This document shows positions 8,263 to 18,312 of a stretch of DNA of 64,000 bases, in pieces. This DNA is from an uncultured Pelagibacteraceae bacterium (GTDB taxonomy: Bacteria; Pseudomonadota; Alphaproteobacteria; Pelagibacterales; Pelagibacteraceae): NCBI GenBank assembly GCA_902595105.1, contig CACJPA010000003.1, positions 1 through 64,000 of the forward strand. The letters are read 5' to 3'. A program made the translations under genes and the position numbers. The notes under the pieces are model-generated. The model was not told the origin of the DNA and made no database searches. It saw nothing but the letters and a program-made list of their open reading frames with translations. Position 1 is the stretch's first letter, and each line of letters starts with the position of its first letter.

Positions 8263-9873
8263 ATGAATAAAGTTTTAAAATTTTTAGACAGTACTTTTTT
8301 AGATTTAGGTCGACAATTTAAATGGACTTATTTACCTCCTTTGATGGTTTATGTTGCAGCCGGTATTTCTGGGTTAACTGGAATAGTTGGGACTTTTTTT
8401 GTTAAAGACTACTTAAATTTATCTGCAGCCTTTTTAGCTGGACTTGGGTTTTGGGCTGGAATTCCATGGGCATTAAAAATGCCTCTAGGACATTTAGTTG
8501 ATCTTATATGGGATAGAAAAAATTATATGGTTTACTTTGGCGCTTCTTTAATCGCTTTAAGTTTAGTCATTATGTATGGGCTTATAATTCATACAGAAGA
8601 CATGTCGGAAATTTTCACTGTCGAGACATGGTTCGTAATTAGTGTAATTTTAGCTCCTGTTGGTTACGTAATTCAAGATGTCGTTGCTGATGCTATGACT
8701 GTAGAAGCTGTGCCACTGACTGATGAGAGTGGAATTGATTACAGCAAAGATCAAGTTAAGATCATGCATACAACAATGCAAACCCTTGGTCGATTTGCAA
8801 TTATTGGTGGTACAGTTTTAGTAGCTTTAGTAAATGTAATTTTATTCAGAGATGTAGATAGCCTAGAACAAACTGCTAAAATTGCTCTATACGGTAAAAT
8901 TTATTTATACGCATTAGTTATTCCAGTTGTTTCAATCTTGGGAGTATTTTTAGCAAAATATTTAAGGAATAAAAAAATTAAAAATTTAAAATCTAAAGGA
9001 CTTGAACTTAAAGAGGAAAGAGGATCTGAGAAAACTAAAATTAATTGGTGGATACTCGGAGGAAGTTTAATATTTGTTATTTTCACTTTGTCTATTGGAT
9101 CTTTCAAAGTTCCTTTTGCTCAAGAGATTGTTTTTATTGGTTCGGTTATCATAATTTTATTTTTGATGTTTAAACTCATCAAAGAGTTACCAGAGAATTT
9201 GAGGTTAACAATTGTTGGTACTGCAGTAATTATCTTTATATTTAGAGCAATGCCAGGACCTGGGCCTGGTCTAACCTGGTTTGAAATTGATGAACTTGGT
9301 TTTAACGAGCAATTTTTTTCAATTTTATCTTTACTAGCATCAATTTTAACGTTGGCTGGAATAGTTTTATTAAGACCATTTATGGCTAATAACTCAATTG
9401 CAAAAATTATTGTTGTATTAAGTATAGCTGGAGCGGTTTTATTTTTACCAAGTGTTGGGATGTATTATGGATTTCATAACTGGACTGCCTCATTAACAGG
9501 AGGTGTAGTTGATGCTAAATTTATAGCGATACTTAATACAGCGCTAGAGTCTCCATTGGGACAAGTATCAATGATCCCATTATTAGCTTGGATTGCTAAA
9601 AATGCTCCTTCACATCTTAAAGCAACTTTTTTTGCAGTCTTTGCCTCTTTTACAAATTTAGCTCTTTCAGCAAGCTCTTTAGGAACTAAATATTTAAATC
9701 AAATTTTTACAGTCACTAGAGAAGTAAAAGATAAAGTATCAGGTGAAATCCAAACTACTGCAGATTATTCAGAACTTGGGATATTATTAATTGTAGTAAC
9801 TTTACTAACGCTTATTTTACCAATTCTATTTGTCTATATAATTAACAATAGTAAGTACAAAACTTCGGAATAA
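8263..9873 (+). CDS. Major facilitator superfamily transporter (BT1-like)
   Basis: A 536-residue inner-membrane protein with about 12 hydrophobic segments and a long charged cytoplasmic loop near residues 233-262. GIPWALKMPLGHLVDLIWDRKN resembles the MFS loop 2-3 signature (GxLxDxxxRK) and the PWxLKP feature of folate-biopterin (BT1) transporters. The substrate cannot be assigned; pteridine uptake is one possibility, and a GTP cyclohydrolase lies 8 kb away, but that link is weak. It begins 11 bases after the CoA-binding gene. A T-rich stretch follows it before the next gene. Confidence 0.7.
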   Translation: MNKVLKFLDSTFLDLGRQFKWTYLPPLMVYVAAGISGLTGIVGTFFVKDYLNLSAAFLAGLGFWAGIPWALKMPLGHLVDLIWDRKNYMVYFGASLIALSLVIMYGLIIHTEDMSEIFTVETWFVISVILAPVGYVIQDVVADAMTVEAVPLTDESGIDYSKDQVKIMHTTMQTLGRFAIIGGTVLVALVNVILFRDVDSLEQTAKIALYGKIYLYALVIPVVSILGVFLAKYLRNKKIKNLKSKGLELKEERGSEKTKINWWILGGSLIFVIFTLSIGSFKVPFAQEIVFIGSVIIILFLMFKLIKELPENLRLTIVGTAVIIFIFRAMPGPGPGLTWFEIDELGFNEQFFSILSLLASILTLAGIVLLRPFMANNSIAKIIVVLSIAGAVLFLPSVGMYYGFHNWTASLTGGVVDAKFIAILNTALESPLGQVSMIPLLAWIAKNAPSHLKATFFAVFASFTNLALSASSLGTKYLNQIFTVTREVKDKVSGEIQTTADYSELGILLIVVTLLTLILPILFVYIINNSKYKTSE

Positions 9874-9919
9874 TCAATAATTTTATAGTTTTTTTGTTTT
9901 TTTTTGTTAATTAAAAATT

Positions 9920-10489
9920 ATGAAAAAAATTTTCTTAGTTTATGGTCATTATAATGAAAATTCGTTTAACGCAGCAATTAAAAATGAATTTATAAAACAC
10001 TCCGAATTAAAAGGTAACAAAGTAGACGTTGTAGACTTATATAAAGAAAAGTTTGACCCTGTATTTGCTGGAGAAGAGCCAAGTGCTGAAGTTTTAGATC
10101 ATCGTAAGAGAATAGAGGAGTGTGATACAATTGTATTAGTTGCACCAATATGGAATTTTAGAATGCCAGCAATAGTTGAAGGATGGATTGATAAAGTATT
10201 AGCACCACCTTGGGCATTTAGATTTAAACAACTTGTTGGAAATTATGGTTATCCAATTGGTAATTTAAGAAAAAAGAAAGCAGTAATTTTTTGCACTTAT
10301 GGCTCACCAAGACTTGCAATCACTACGTTTTTTTTAAATTTACCCATTAGAAGATTGAAAAGAGGGGTATTTCACATGTGTGGCATATATAACATTACCT
10401 ATCGAAGATATTTTGCAGTACCTTTTGTAAGTGACTCAAAAAGACAAAAGTTCTTAGAAGATGTTAAAAAAACTGCACATAATATTTAG
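9920..10489 (+). CDS. Flavodoxin-fold NAD(P)H:quinone oxidoreductase
   Basis: A 189-residue protein of the NQO1/KefF/MdaB flavodoxin-like family. It opens with a phosphate-binding strand-loop (KKIFLVYGHYNENSFNAA), then the flavin segment APIWNFRMPAIVEGWIDKVLAPPWAF, typical of two-electron quinone reductases. It would reduce quinones with FMN or FAD and NAD(P)H in the cytoplasm. The 3' end overlaps the start of the following secreted-protein gene by 29 bases. Confidence 0.82.
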   Translation: MKKIFLVYGHYNENSFNAAIKNEFIKHSELKGNKVDVVDLYKEKFDPVFAGEEPSAEVLDHRKRIEECDTIVLVAPIWNFRMPAIVEGWIDKVLAPPWAFRFKQLVGNYGYPIGNLRKKKAVIFCTYGSPRLAITTFFLNLPIRRLKRGVFHMCGIYNITYRRYFAVPFVSDSKRQKFLEDVKKTAHNI

Positions 10490-10934
10490 TACTTTATTTA
10501 TACTTTTATTAACTACTGTTTACTCATATTCAGAGCTGATAAATCCAAACAAGAATATTTCTCCAAAAGAAGTTGTTGAAATTCAACTTAATGGTCTGAA
10601 ACAAAATGATACAGAATATAAAGACAGAGGAATAGAGCAAACTTGGACCTTTGCTCACCCCAACAATAAAAGAGTGACAGGTCCTCTAAGTAATTTTAAG
10701 TTAATGATTAAAGGAGCATCCTACAAAATGATGATTAACCACCTAAGTCATACAATCACAGAGGTTGGCAGTAGTGATAAATGGGCTCAATTTGAGGTCA
10801 TCATATTAGATAAGGATAAGATTTATCATAAGTTCAATTGGCAGGTTGAAAAATATACAAACGAAGGAGTTTTAAAAGATTGCTGGATGACCACAATGGT
10901 CTCAAGTCCAATTCCTCTTGGTAGCTCAATTTGA
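10461..10934 (+). CDS. Secreted DUF4864-type protein
   Basis: A 157-residue protein with a Sec-type signal sequence (KKLHIIFSTLFILLLTTVYSYS, probable cleavage near residue 24) and a body matching DUF4864: SPKEVVEIQLNGLKQND at the front and the TWTFAHPNNKRVTGPLSNF segment. Function unknown; the fold is NTF2-like in my reading. Its start lies inside the quinone reductase gene (29-base overlap) after a GAAG-like ribosome site. It is probably periplasmic. Confidence 0.65.
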   Translation: MLKKLHIIFSTLFILLLTTVYSYSELINPNKNISPKEVVEIQLNGLKQNDTEYKDRGIEQTWTFAHPNNKRVTGPLSNFKLMIKGASYKMMINHLSHTITEVGSSDKWAQFEVIILDKDKIYHKFNWQVEKYTNEGVLKDCWMTTMVSSPIPLGSSI

Positions 10935-10991
10935 TTATTATCAGATACATTTTTGTTTCGTTACTAATAAAAATTTAGTAGGAATCACGAA

Positions 10992-13424
10992 ATGAAAACA
11001 AAAACTAAAGTCGTAGTTGTTGGTGGCGGAGTAGTAGGTGTAAGTGCTCTTTACCATTTAGCAAAAAAGGGTTGGTCCGATGTAGTGCTCGTTGAGAGAA
11101 AAGAGTTAACTTCTGGTTCTACGTGGCATGCTGCAGGTTTATTGCCTTTATTTAATATGAGTTACTCTGTAGGACAGCTTCATAAGTATGCAGTAAATCT
11201 ATATAAAACTTTAGAAGAAGAAACTGGAAAAAATGTTGGCTTTAGTGTTGTTTCAAATATTCGTTTAGCAAGCACAAAAGATAGAATGGATGAGTACCAT
11301 CAGTATGCAGGTGTTGCTCGAACAATTGGTGTAGATGTTAAATTTTTGAAACCAGAACAAGTAAAAGAAATTTGGCCTCTGTGTCATACAGATGATTTAG
11401 TTGGAGCAATTCAACACCCAGAAGATGGATACATCCAACCAGCAGATTTAACACAAGCTTTAGCTACTGGTGCAAGAAATAGAGGAGCTGAGATTTATAG
11501 GAACACAACTGTTCTATCTATGAGACAAATAAAAGATGGATGGATTGTTGAAACAGACAAAGGATCAATTGAGTGTGAACATGTAATTTCTTGTTCTGGA
11601 AATTTTGCAAGACAAACTGGTGAAATGGTTGGATTAGATATTCCAGTCATTCCTGTTGAACATCAATACATCGTAACTGAACCACACCCTGCAATTCAAC
11701 AAAGAAAAAAAGATGGTTTACCAGAAATGGGAGTTTTAAGAGATAGTGATAGCAGATGGTATATGAGAGAAGAAGCAGGTGGATTAATTTTAGGACCTTA
11801 TGAAGATGGTGCGCCAGCTTGTTATGTTGAAGGACCATCAAAGAATTCTGAATACGAATTATTTCAGGAAGATTTAGATAGATTAGCTCCACACATTGAA
11901 GGAGCAATACATAGAGTTCCTGCTTTTGGAGAAGTTGGAGTTAAGAAAGTTTATAACGGAGCAATTTGCTATACACCTGATGGAAATCCAATTGTAGGAC
12001 CTGCTTGGGGACTTAAAAACTTTTGGATTAACGAAGGTCATAGTTTTGGAATAACTGCAGCAGGTGGTGCCGGTTGGCAACTTGCTGAATGGATTGTAGA
12101 TGGAGAACCAACAATCGATATGTTGGGAGTTGAGCCAAGAAGATATGGAAACTATGCAACCAAATCTTATTTGAAGGCTAAAAATGAAGAGGCGTACAGT
12201 CATGTATTTATAGTGCACTATCCAGATGAAGAAAGACCGGCAGCTAGACCTTTAAGAACAGCTCCATGTTATGAAAGAATGAAAAATTTAGGTGCAGTTT
12301 TTGGTCAAAAATTTGGATGGGAAAGACCTAACTTTTTTGCAACAGATGGAATGGAGCAAAAAGACGATTGGTCATTTAGAAGATCAAAATGGTTTGATGC
12401 AATCAAAAAGGAATGTCAAAATGTAAAAGAAAATGTTGGTCTTTTAGATATGACTGCTTTTGCAAAATGCAGAATAAGAGGACCTAAAGCAGAAGAGTTT
12501 TTAGACTATTTAGTTGCTAACAAACTTCCAAAAAAAATTGGAAGAATAAACTTATGTCATGCATTAAATACCAAAGGTGGTGTGCATTCAGAATTTACAA
12601 TTATGAAAGAGGCCGAGAATAGTTATTATTTAGTATCAGCTGGAGCAAATTTAAGATTAGACCATGATTGGATACAAAAATGGATGCCAGATGATGGGTC
12701 TGTAATTTTTGAAGATTTAACTAATAGTACAGGTGTATTGGTGGTAGCTGGTCCTAAAGCTAGACAGCTAATGCAAAAAGTTTCAACTGATGACTTTTCA
12801 AATGAAAATTTTAAGTGGCTTACTGCAAAAAACGTGAATGTAGGGTATGCACCAGTTAATGCAATGAGAGTAAATTTTGTTGGTGAACTTGGCTGGGAAC
12901 TCCATCATCCAATCGAATATCAAAATCATATTTTCGATAAATTAATGGAAGCTGGTAAAGATTTAGGAATTAAACCATTTGGTATCAGAGCAATGAATAG
13001 TTTAAGAGTAGAAAAATCTTACAAGCTAGTTGGAACAGAATTATCGATTGAATATTCTCCATATGAATCAGGACTAGATAGATTTATTCATCCAAATAAA
13101 GGAAACTTTATTGGTTTAGAGGCGCTTAATAAATGGAGAGAAAAAGGTTTTGACAACAAGTTGGTAACTTTAGAAGTTCACAACACTAAAGATGCAGATG
13201 TTTTGGGAAACAACCCTATATTTAAAGACGGTAAAGTGGTTGGAAGAGCAACAGGCGGTGAGTTTGGATTTAGATTAGATAAATCAATTGCTCTTGCAAT
13301 GGTAAAACCTGATTGTTCTAATGTGGGCGACAAATTACAAGTTGATATATTAGGTGAAATGTATGAAGCTACGGTCTTAGATGAAAGTCCATACGATTCA
13401 GAAAATAATTTATTGAGAGCTTAA
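10992..13424 (+). CDS. Dimethylglycine/sarcosine dehydrogenase-like flavoprotein (paralog 2)
   Basis: An 810-residue FAD and folate enzyme. Rossmann motif GGGVVG lies at 11-16, and STWHAAG gives His46, the family's covalent FAD site. The N-terminal DAO half is followed by a GcvT-like half that starts near residue 430 ([17 protein letters not shown]) and binds tetrahydrofolate in relatives. It is closest in feel to dimethylglycine dehydrogenase. The stop overlaps etfB (TAATG), followed by etfA and ETF-QO, so the whole electron path from the flavoprotein to ubiquinone is one transcription unit. A 57-base gap upstream holds a small inverted repeat (TACTAA/TTAGTA) and probably the promoter. Confidence 0.87.
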   Translation: MKTKTKVVVVGGGVVGVSALYHLAKKGWSDVVLVERKELTSGSTWHAAGLLPLFNMSYSVGQLHKYAVNLYKTLEEETGKNVGFSVVSNIRLASTKDRMDEYHQYAGVARTIGVDVKFLKPEQVKEIWPLCHTDDLVGAIQHPEDGYIQPADLTQALATGARNRGAEIYRNTTVLSMRQIKDGWIVETDKGSIECEHVISCSGNFARQTGEMVGLDIPVIPVEHQYIVTEPHPAIQQRKKDGLPEMGVLRDSDSRWYMREEAGGLILGPYEDGAPACYVEGPSKNSEYELFQEDLDRLAPHIEGAIHRVPAFGEVGVKKVYNGAICYTPDGNPIVGPAWGLKNFWINEGHSFGITAAGGAGWQLAEWIVDGEPTIDMLGVEPRRYGNYATKSYLKAKNEEAYSHVFIVHYPDEERPAARPLRTAPCYERMKNLGAVFGQKFGWERPNFFATDGMEQKDDWSFRRSKWFDAIKKECQNVKENVGLLDMTAFAKCRIRGPKAEEFLDYLVANKLPKKIGRINLCHALNTKGGVHSEFTIMKEAENSYYLVSAGANLRLDHDWIQKWMPDDGSVIFEDLTNSTGVLVVAGPKARQLMQKVSTDDFSNENFKWLTAKNVNVGYAPVNAMRVNFVGELGWELHHPIEYQNHIFDKLMEAGKDLGIKPFGIRAMNSLRVEKSYKLVGTELSIEYSPYESGLDRFIHPNKGNFIGLEALNKWREKGFDNKLVTLEVHNTKDADVLGNNPIFKDGKVVGRATGGEFGFRLDKSIALAMVKPDCSNVGDKLQVDILGEMYEATVLDESPYDSENNLLRA

Positions 13425-14173
13425 TGAAAATCCTAGTAGCAGTAAAAAGAGTTATTGATTATAATGTTCAAATTAGAGTTAAAGAAGATGGTACTGGTGT
13501 TGTTACAGACAACGTAAAAATGTCAACTAATCCACCAGATGATAATGCAATTGAAGAAGCGGTGAAAATTAAGGAAGCAGGAAAAGCAACAGAGGTGGTT
13601 GCAATTACTGTTGGTGAAGAAAAAGCTCAAGAAACTGTCAGAAAGGCTTTAGCAGTTGGTGCAGATAGAGGAATTCATGTCAAAGCAGATGGAATACTAG
13701 AACCATTAGCTGTTTCAAAAATTTTACAAAAGATTGTTGAAAAAGAAAAACCAGATTTAGTTTTTATGGGAAAACAAGCAATTGATGATGATTGCAATCA
13801 AACAGGTCAAATGTTGAGCGCGTTATTAAATTGGCCACAAGCAACTTTTGCATCAAAGATTGACGTAAAAGATAAAAAACTAGAAGTTACTAGAGAAATT
13901 GATGAGGGACTTGAAACGATTGAAATAAATGTTCCTGCAATTGTTACTTGTGATCTAAGATTAAACGAACCACGATACGCTTCTCTTCCAAATATTATGA
14001 AGGCGAAGAAAAAACCAATTGAAGAAATTTCTGCATCAGATCTAAGTATTGATACTTCTCCAAGAGTAGAACAAATTAAAGTAGAAGAGCCACCAAAAAG
14101 AAAAGCAGGTATTAAAGTTGCTAATGTAGCAGAATTAGTTCAAAAATTAAAAAATGAAGCAAAGGTAATATAA
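13424..14173 (+). CDS. etfB: Electron transfer flavoprotein beta subunit
   Basis: A 249-residue EtfB. It starts with [19 protein letters not shown] and contains [16 protein letters not shown] and [19 protein letters not shown], the AMP-binding and partner-recognition segments of the family. It forms a heterodimer with EtfA and accepts electrons from acyl-CoA and N-methylglycine dehydrogenases. It is translationally coupled to the DMGDH-like gene upstream and to etfA downstream by TAATG overlaps. Confidence 0.96.
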   Translation: MKILVAVKRVIDYNVQIRVKEDGTGVVTDNVKMSTNPPDDNAIEEAVKIKEAGKATEVVAITVGEEKAQETVRKALAVGADRGIHVKADGILEPLAVSKILQKIVEKEKPDLVFMGKQAIDDDCNQTGQMLSALLNWPQATFASKIDVKDKKLEVTREIDEGLETIEINVPAIVTCDLRLNEPRYASLPNIMKAKKKPIEEISASDLSIDTSPRVEQIKVEEPPKRKAGIKVANVAELVQKLKNEAKVI

Positions 14174-15126
14174 TGGCAGTTTTACTTATAGCAGAACATA
14201 ATAATAAAGAGTTAAGACCATTTACATTAAATGCGGCTACAGCAGCTTCGCAAATTGATAGCGAAGTTCATGCAGTATTAATTGGAAATAATAGTGCGGA
14301 GGCATCTAAACAATTATCAGAACTTCCAGTAATTAAAAAAGTGCTAAGTATTGAAGCACCACATTATGAAAATTTTACAGCAGAAAATTTTGCTCCAGTT
14401 GTAGTAAAACTAGCAGAAAATTATTCTCATATTATTTGTTCAGCTAATACATTTGGTAAAAATTTAATGCCAAGAATTGCAGCTCATCTTGATACATCAC
14501 AAGTTAGTGACATTATCAAAGTAATATCATCTGATACTTTTGTTAGACCAATTTATGCTGGAAATGCTTTTGCAACAGTTAAAAGTAATGATGCTAAAAA
14601 ATGTGTAACAATTAGACCTACTTCATTTGACCCTTGTGAAAGTTCAGGAGGTTCAGCACCAATTGAGAAAATTGATGCTGCCGAAGAATTTTCAAATACA
14701 AAATTTGTAAAAAGAGAAGAAATTAAATCTGACAGACCTGAACTTGGTACAGCTAGAATTGTTGTATCAGGTGGAAGAGGAATGCAAAGTGGAGATAACT
14801 TTAAATTAATTACAGAAGTTGCTGATAAGCTAGGGGCAGCTATTGGGGCATCAAGAGCAGCAGTTGATGCAGGTTATATAAGCAATGATCACCAAGTTGG
14901 ACAAACAGGAAAAGTTGTTGTGCCAGATTTATATATAGCTGTTGGAATATCAGGAGCAATTCAGCATTTAGCAGGTATGAAAGAAAGTAAAGTTATAGTT
15001 GCAATAAATAAAGATGGCGAAGCCCCAATTTTTAGTGTCGCTGATTATGGTCTTGAAGCAGATCTTTTTGAAGCTTTGCCTCAGTTCATGGAAGAGCTGA
15101 ACAAATTAAACACTATACAAAAATAA
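14173..15126 (+). CDS. etfA: Electron transfer flavoprotein alpha subunit
   Basis: A 317-residue EtfA with the C-terminal FAD domain signature: VVSGGRGMQS, GASRAAVDAGYI, QVGQTGKVV, YIAVGISGAIQHLAGM. The FAD here passes electrons from DMGDH-type flavoproteins to ETF-ubiquinone oxidoreductase, whose gene follows 23 bases later. The start overlaps the etfB stop. Confidence 0.96.
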   Translation: MAVLLIAEHNNKELRPFTLNAATAASQIDSEVHAVLIGNNSAEASKQLSELPVIKKVLSIEAPHYENFTAENFAPVVVKLAENYSHIICSANTFGKNLMPRIAAHLDTSQVSDIIKVISSDTFVRPIYAGNAFATVKSNDAKKCVTIRPTSFDPCESSGGSAPIEKIDAAEEFSNTKFVKREEIKSDRPELGTARIVVSGGRGMQSGDNFKLITEVADKLGAAIGASRAAVDAGYISNDHQVGQTGKVVVPDLYIAVGISGAIQHLAGMKESKVIVAINKDGEAPIFSVADYGLEADLFEALPQFMEELNKLNTIQK

Positions 15127-15149
15127 TCCTTACAGTTAAAAACTAGGTA

Positions 15150-16769
15150 ATGTCTAGAGAATCAATGGAATATGATGTTGTAATCATTGGTGGTGGCCCA
15201 TCAGGATTAGCAACTGCAATTAAATTAAAACAATTAGATTCAAATTTAAATGTTTGCTTGCTTGAAAAAGCTTCAGAGATAGGAGCGCATATTTTAAGTG
15301 GGAATGTTTTTGAGACAAGAGCACTAGATGAATTGTTACCTAACTGGAGAGAACTGAACTCACCAATTAAAACAAAAGTTACAAAAGAAAAATTTTTATT
15401 CTTAGGAAAAACTAAATCTTTAAGTTGGCCAACTTGGCTATTACCAGCAGTTCAACAAAATCATAAAAATTATATTATTAGTTTAGCTAACTTATGCAGA
15501 TGGTTAGCTGAACAAGCAGAAGGTTTAGGTGTAGAGATTTTTCCAGGTTTCCCGGCAAGTGAAATTTTATATAACGATGATGGCTCTGTTAAAGGAGTAG
15601 CTACTCAAGATATGGGTATAGATAAAGAGGGAAACAAAAAAGATAGTTTTGAACCAGGGATTGAGCTTTTAGGCAAAGTAACTGTTTTTGCAGAAGGTTG
15701 CAGAGGTCATTTAGGAAAACAATTAATTCAAAAATTTGAATTGAATAAAGGTAAAGATCCTCAACAATATGGAATTGGTTTTAAAGAAATTTGGGAAATA
15801 GAGGATAAAAATCATGAGGAAGGCTTAGTTATGCATACAGCTGGATGGCCATTAGATAACAATACTTATGGTGGTAGTTTTATGTATCATGCAGAAAATA
15901 AACAAGTTTTTCTAGGTTATGTAATCGGTTTGGATTACAAAAATCCTCACCTTTCTCCTTATGACGAATTTCAGAGATTTAAAACGCATCCTGCAATAAA
16001 AAAAATAATAGAAGGTGGTAAAAGGATTTCTTATGGCGCAAGAGCTTTAATTGAAGGGGGATTTCAAAGTTTGCCGAAAATGTTTATGCCCGGCGCTCTA
16101 CTAGTTGGTTGTGATGCTGGAACTTTGAATATGCCAAAAATTAAAGGCTCACATACAGCGATGAAAAGTGGGATGATTGCGGCTGAAACTATTAATGAAC
16201 ATTTAAAAGAAAACAAAGATTTATCTCTTTATGAAAATAAATTTAAAGATAGCTGGTTGTATAAAGAATTATTTGAAGCTCGAAATGTAAAACCTAGTTT
16301 TAGTTGGGGATTAATTTTGGGGATTATATTTACAGGTATTGATCAAATTTTGTTTAGAGGAAAACTTCCTTTCACACTTAAACATAAACATGCTGATCAT
16401 GAAACATTAAAACCTGCAAATCAAATGCCAAAAATAGATTATCCAAAATATGACAATTTAATAACTTTTGATAAAACAAGTTCAGTTTATCTAACAGGAA
16501 CCAATCATGCAGACAATCAACCAGTTCATCTAAAACTTAAAGATCCTGATTTACCAATAAATTATACATTAGAAAAATTTGATGAACCTGCTCAAAGATA
16601 TTGTCCTGCAGGTGTGTATGAAGTTCAAAAAGAAAATGATATAAACAAATTTGTAATTAATTCTCAAAATTGTATTCATTGTAAAACTTGTGATATTAAA
16701 GAACCATCTCAAAATATTACTTGGGTTACTCCAGAGGGTAGTGGTGGTCCAAGATATGGAAATATGTAA
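15150..16769 (+). CDS. etfQO: Electron transfer flavoprotein-ubiquinone oxidoreductase
   Basis: A 539-residue membrane-associated flavoprotein moving electrons from reduced ETF to ubiquinone. The N-terminal FAD motif (VIIGGGPSGLATA) and the AHILSGNVFETRALDEL region are typical. The C-terminal [4Fe-4S] ligands are Cys485 (RYCPAGVYE) and Cys508, Cys511 and Cys514 (NCIHCKTCDIKEP), followed by the usual WVTPEGSGGPRY end. Full length. An earlier Met five residues before EYDVVIIGG is used; no strong ribosome site distinguishes the two. Confidence 0.95.
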   Translation: MSRESMEYDVVIIGGGPSGLATAIKLKQLDSNLNVCLLEKASEIGAHILSGNVFETRALDELLPNWRELNSPIKTKVTKEKFLFLGKTKSLSWPTWLLPAVQQNHKNYIISLANLCRWLAEQAEGLGVEIFPGFPASEILYNDDGSVKGVATQDMGIDKEGNKKDSFEPGIELLGKVTVFAEGCRGHLGKQLIQKFELNKGKDPQQYGIGFKEIWEIEDKNHEEGLVMHTAGWPLDNNTYGGSFMYHAENKQVFLGYVIGLDYKNPHLSPYDEFQRFKTHPAIKKIIEGGKRISYGARALIEGGFQSLPKMFMPGALLVGCDAGTLNMPKIKGSHTAMKSGMIAAETINEHLKENKDLSLYENKFKDSWLYKELFEARNVKPSFSWGLILGIIFTGIDQILFRGKLPFTLKHKHADHETLKPANQMPKIDYPKYDNLITFDKTSSVYLTGTNHADNQPVHLKLKDPDLPINYTLEKFDEPAQRYCPAGVYEVQKENDINKFVINSQNCIHCKTCDIKEPSQNITWVTPEGSGGPRYGNM

Positions 16770-16770
16770 A

Positions 16771-17145
16771 TTAGGACAAATCTATTGCAAACTTTTTTAA
16801 AGTTTCAATAGGTAAATATTTAAGAGTGTTTTCGTGAGTTCTTTTCAAAAATATTGGACATCCTTTACCGGCCTCAACTGCTCTTGCATACCAACTAGCA
16901 CACAAACACCATCCATCTCCATCTTTTAAACCTGGAAACCCAAATTCAGGATGTGGAGTAATTAAATCGTTACCTGCTTCTTTCATCCACTCTAAGCATT
17001 CGGTAGTAACTTTTGCGCAAACTGTATGAAGTCCATGATCATTCTCGTCAGTATTACAACAACCATCCCGAAACCATCCTGTTAAAGGATCCTTTGAACA
17101 TTCCTCCAGGTCTTCACCTAGAACATTTTTTTGTTTTTCACTCAT
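16771..17145 (-). CDS. DUF2237 family protein
   Basis: A 124-residue cysteine-rich protein matching DUF2237: NVLGEDLEECSKDPLTGWFRDGCC near the front and DGWCLCASWYARA in the middle. Several conserved cysteines suggest metal binding, but no function is established. It follows hisI directly on the minus strand and ends tail-to-tail with ETF-QO one base away. Confidence 0.85.
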   Translation of the reverse strand: MSEKQKNVLGEDLEECSKDPLTGWFRDGCCNTDENDHGLHTVCAKVTTECLEWMKEAGNDLITPHPEFGFPGLKDGDGWCLCASWYARAVEAGKGCPIFLKRTHENTLKYLPIETLKKFAIDLS

Positions 17146-17613
17146 TTAAATTTTAGTTGGATTAGGTTGACCTTTATAAACTTCTTCAGGATCAAATTTT
17201 TTTTCTTTTTCAAGAAATTCCATTTCTACTTTTCGTCCATTATCAATTGGTCCCATAGGAATAGATCTGTAAAAGCAAGATCTGTATCCAACATGACAAC
17301 TGGCTCCATCACCGATATCAACCGTTAACCATATAGAATCTTGATCATCATCAATTCTTATTTCAGTAACCTTTTGCGTAAAACCACTTGTTTTACCTTT
17401 GTGCCAGATAGCTTTTCTTGATCTACTAAAATAGTGTGCTTCTTTAGTTTCAATTGTCTTTTTAAGAGCTTCTACATTCATATACCCGTGCATTAAAATG
17501 TCCTTAGTTTTTGAACACATAGTAATGACTGGAATTAACCCATCATTATCAAATTTTGGTGATAGAAGATTTCCTTCTTCAATATCATAGATATTTTCTC
17601 TTTTTTTGAACAT
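17146..17613 (-). CDS. hisI: Phosphoribosyl-AMP cyclohydrolase (stand-alone HisI)
   Basis: A 155-residue HisI opening the purine ring of PR-AMP in the third step of histidine synthesis. HGYMN, HYFSRSRKAIWHKG and the metal motif are clear. GASCHVGYRSCFYR supplies zinc ligands Cys106 and Cys113. The upstream metal motif reads IDDDQD (Asp88, 90, 92) with Asp89 where many HisI proteins have the third Cys ligand; as I recall this is common in Alphaproteobacteria. No HisE domain is fused. It is divergent from folE across 77 bases. Confidence 0.92.
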   Translation of the reverse strand: MFKKRENIYDIEEGNLLSPKFDNDGLIPVITMCSKTKDILMHGYMNVEALKKTIETKEAHYFSRSRKAIWHKGKTSGFTQKVTEIRIDDDQDSIWLTVDIGDGASCHVGYRSCFYRSIPMGPIDNGRKVEMEFLEKEKKFDPEEVYKGQPNPTKI

Positions 17614-17690
17614 ACGGGGTGATTATGTAGCACATATCTAAATATATTAAATATTTTTAAATTAAGGTAATTACTGTATAAAAAGGCGCT

Positions 17691-18311
17691 ATGAAATTAG
17701 TAAAAGACACAGACGACAAAAATTTAGATTCAAAAAAGGTCTCAGATAAAGAAGCTGAAGAAGCTATTAGAACCATTTTATCTTGGATGGGGGAAGACCC
17801 TAAGAGAGAGGGGTTACTAGAAACTCCAAAAAGAGTTGTAAAAGCATTCAAAGAATACTTTCAAGGTTACAATGAGGATGCAAAAAAAGTATTAGATAAA
17901 ACTTTTGGTGATGTCGAAGGTTACAGTGACATGGTTGTTCAAAAAAACATCTCAGTACAAAGTCACTGCGAACATCATATGGCTCCAATAATAGGAAAAG
18001 CTCATGTTGCCTATATACCCAATGAAAGAGTTGTGGGATTAAGTAAAATTGCAAGAGTAGTTGAAATATTTTCAAAAAGATTACAAACACAAGAAAGATT
18101 AACAGTTCAGATAGCAAATACTTTGATGGAAGCTTTGGATGCGAAAGGTGTAGCTGTTACAATAGATTCAACTCATCAGTGTATGACTATGAGAGGTATT
18201 AAAAAAGAACAAGCAACAACAGTGACCAATTTTTACTTAGGTCAATTCAAAGAAGATTTAAGTTATCAAAATAGATATTTACGATTTATCAGCACTACGT
18301 TAAAAGATTAG
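17691..18311 (+). CDS. folE: GTP cyclohydrolase I
   Basis: A 206-residue FolE converting GTP to 7,8-dihydroneopterin triphosphate, the first step of tetrahydrofolate synthesis. Zinc ligands Cys93, His96 (SHCEHHMAP) and Cys164 (THQCMTMRG) match the family's C-H-C site, and His95 fits the catalytic His. GLSKIARVVEIFSKRLQTQERLT is diagnostic. Folate is also the one-carbon acceptor for the DMGDH-like enzymes in this window. acuI starts one base after the stop. Confidence 0.96.
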   Translation: MKLVKDTDDKNLDSKKVSDKEAEEAIRTILSWMGEDPKREGLLETPKRVVKAFKEYFQGYNEDAKKVLDKTFGDVEGYSDMVVQKNISVQSHCEHHMAPIIGKAHVAYIPNERVVGLSKIARVVEIFSKRLQTQERLTVQIANTLMEALDAKGVAVTIDSTHQCMTMRGIKKEQATTVTNFYLGQFKEDLSYQNRYLRFISTTLKD

Positions 18312-18312
18312 T

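Noticed and set aside
9874-9919. Long T tract before the quinone reductase gene
   Set aside because: There is no hairpin before it, so it is not a terminator; it looks like AT-rich spacer or promoter DNA.
11647-12218. Open minus-strand frames opposite the DMGDH-like gene
   Set aside because: They are antisense to a well-supported gene, have low-complexity or Leu/His-rich translations and no ribosome site.
17341-17350. Loss of a zinc-ligand Cys in HisI (IDDDQD)
   Set aside because: The remaining motifs are intact and, as far as I recall, this Asp variant is ordinary in Alphaproteobacteria, so it is not treated as a defect.
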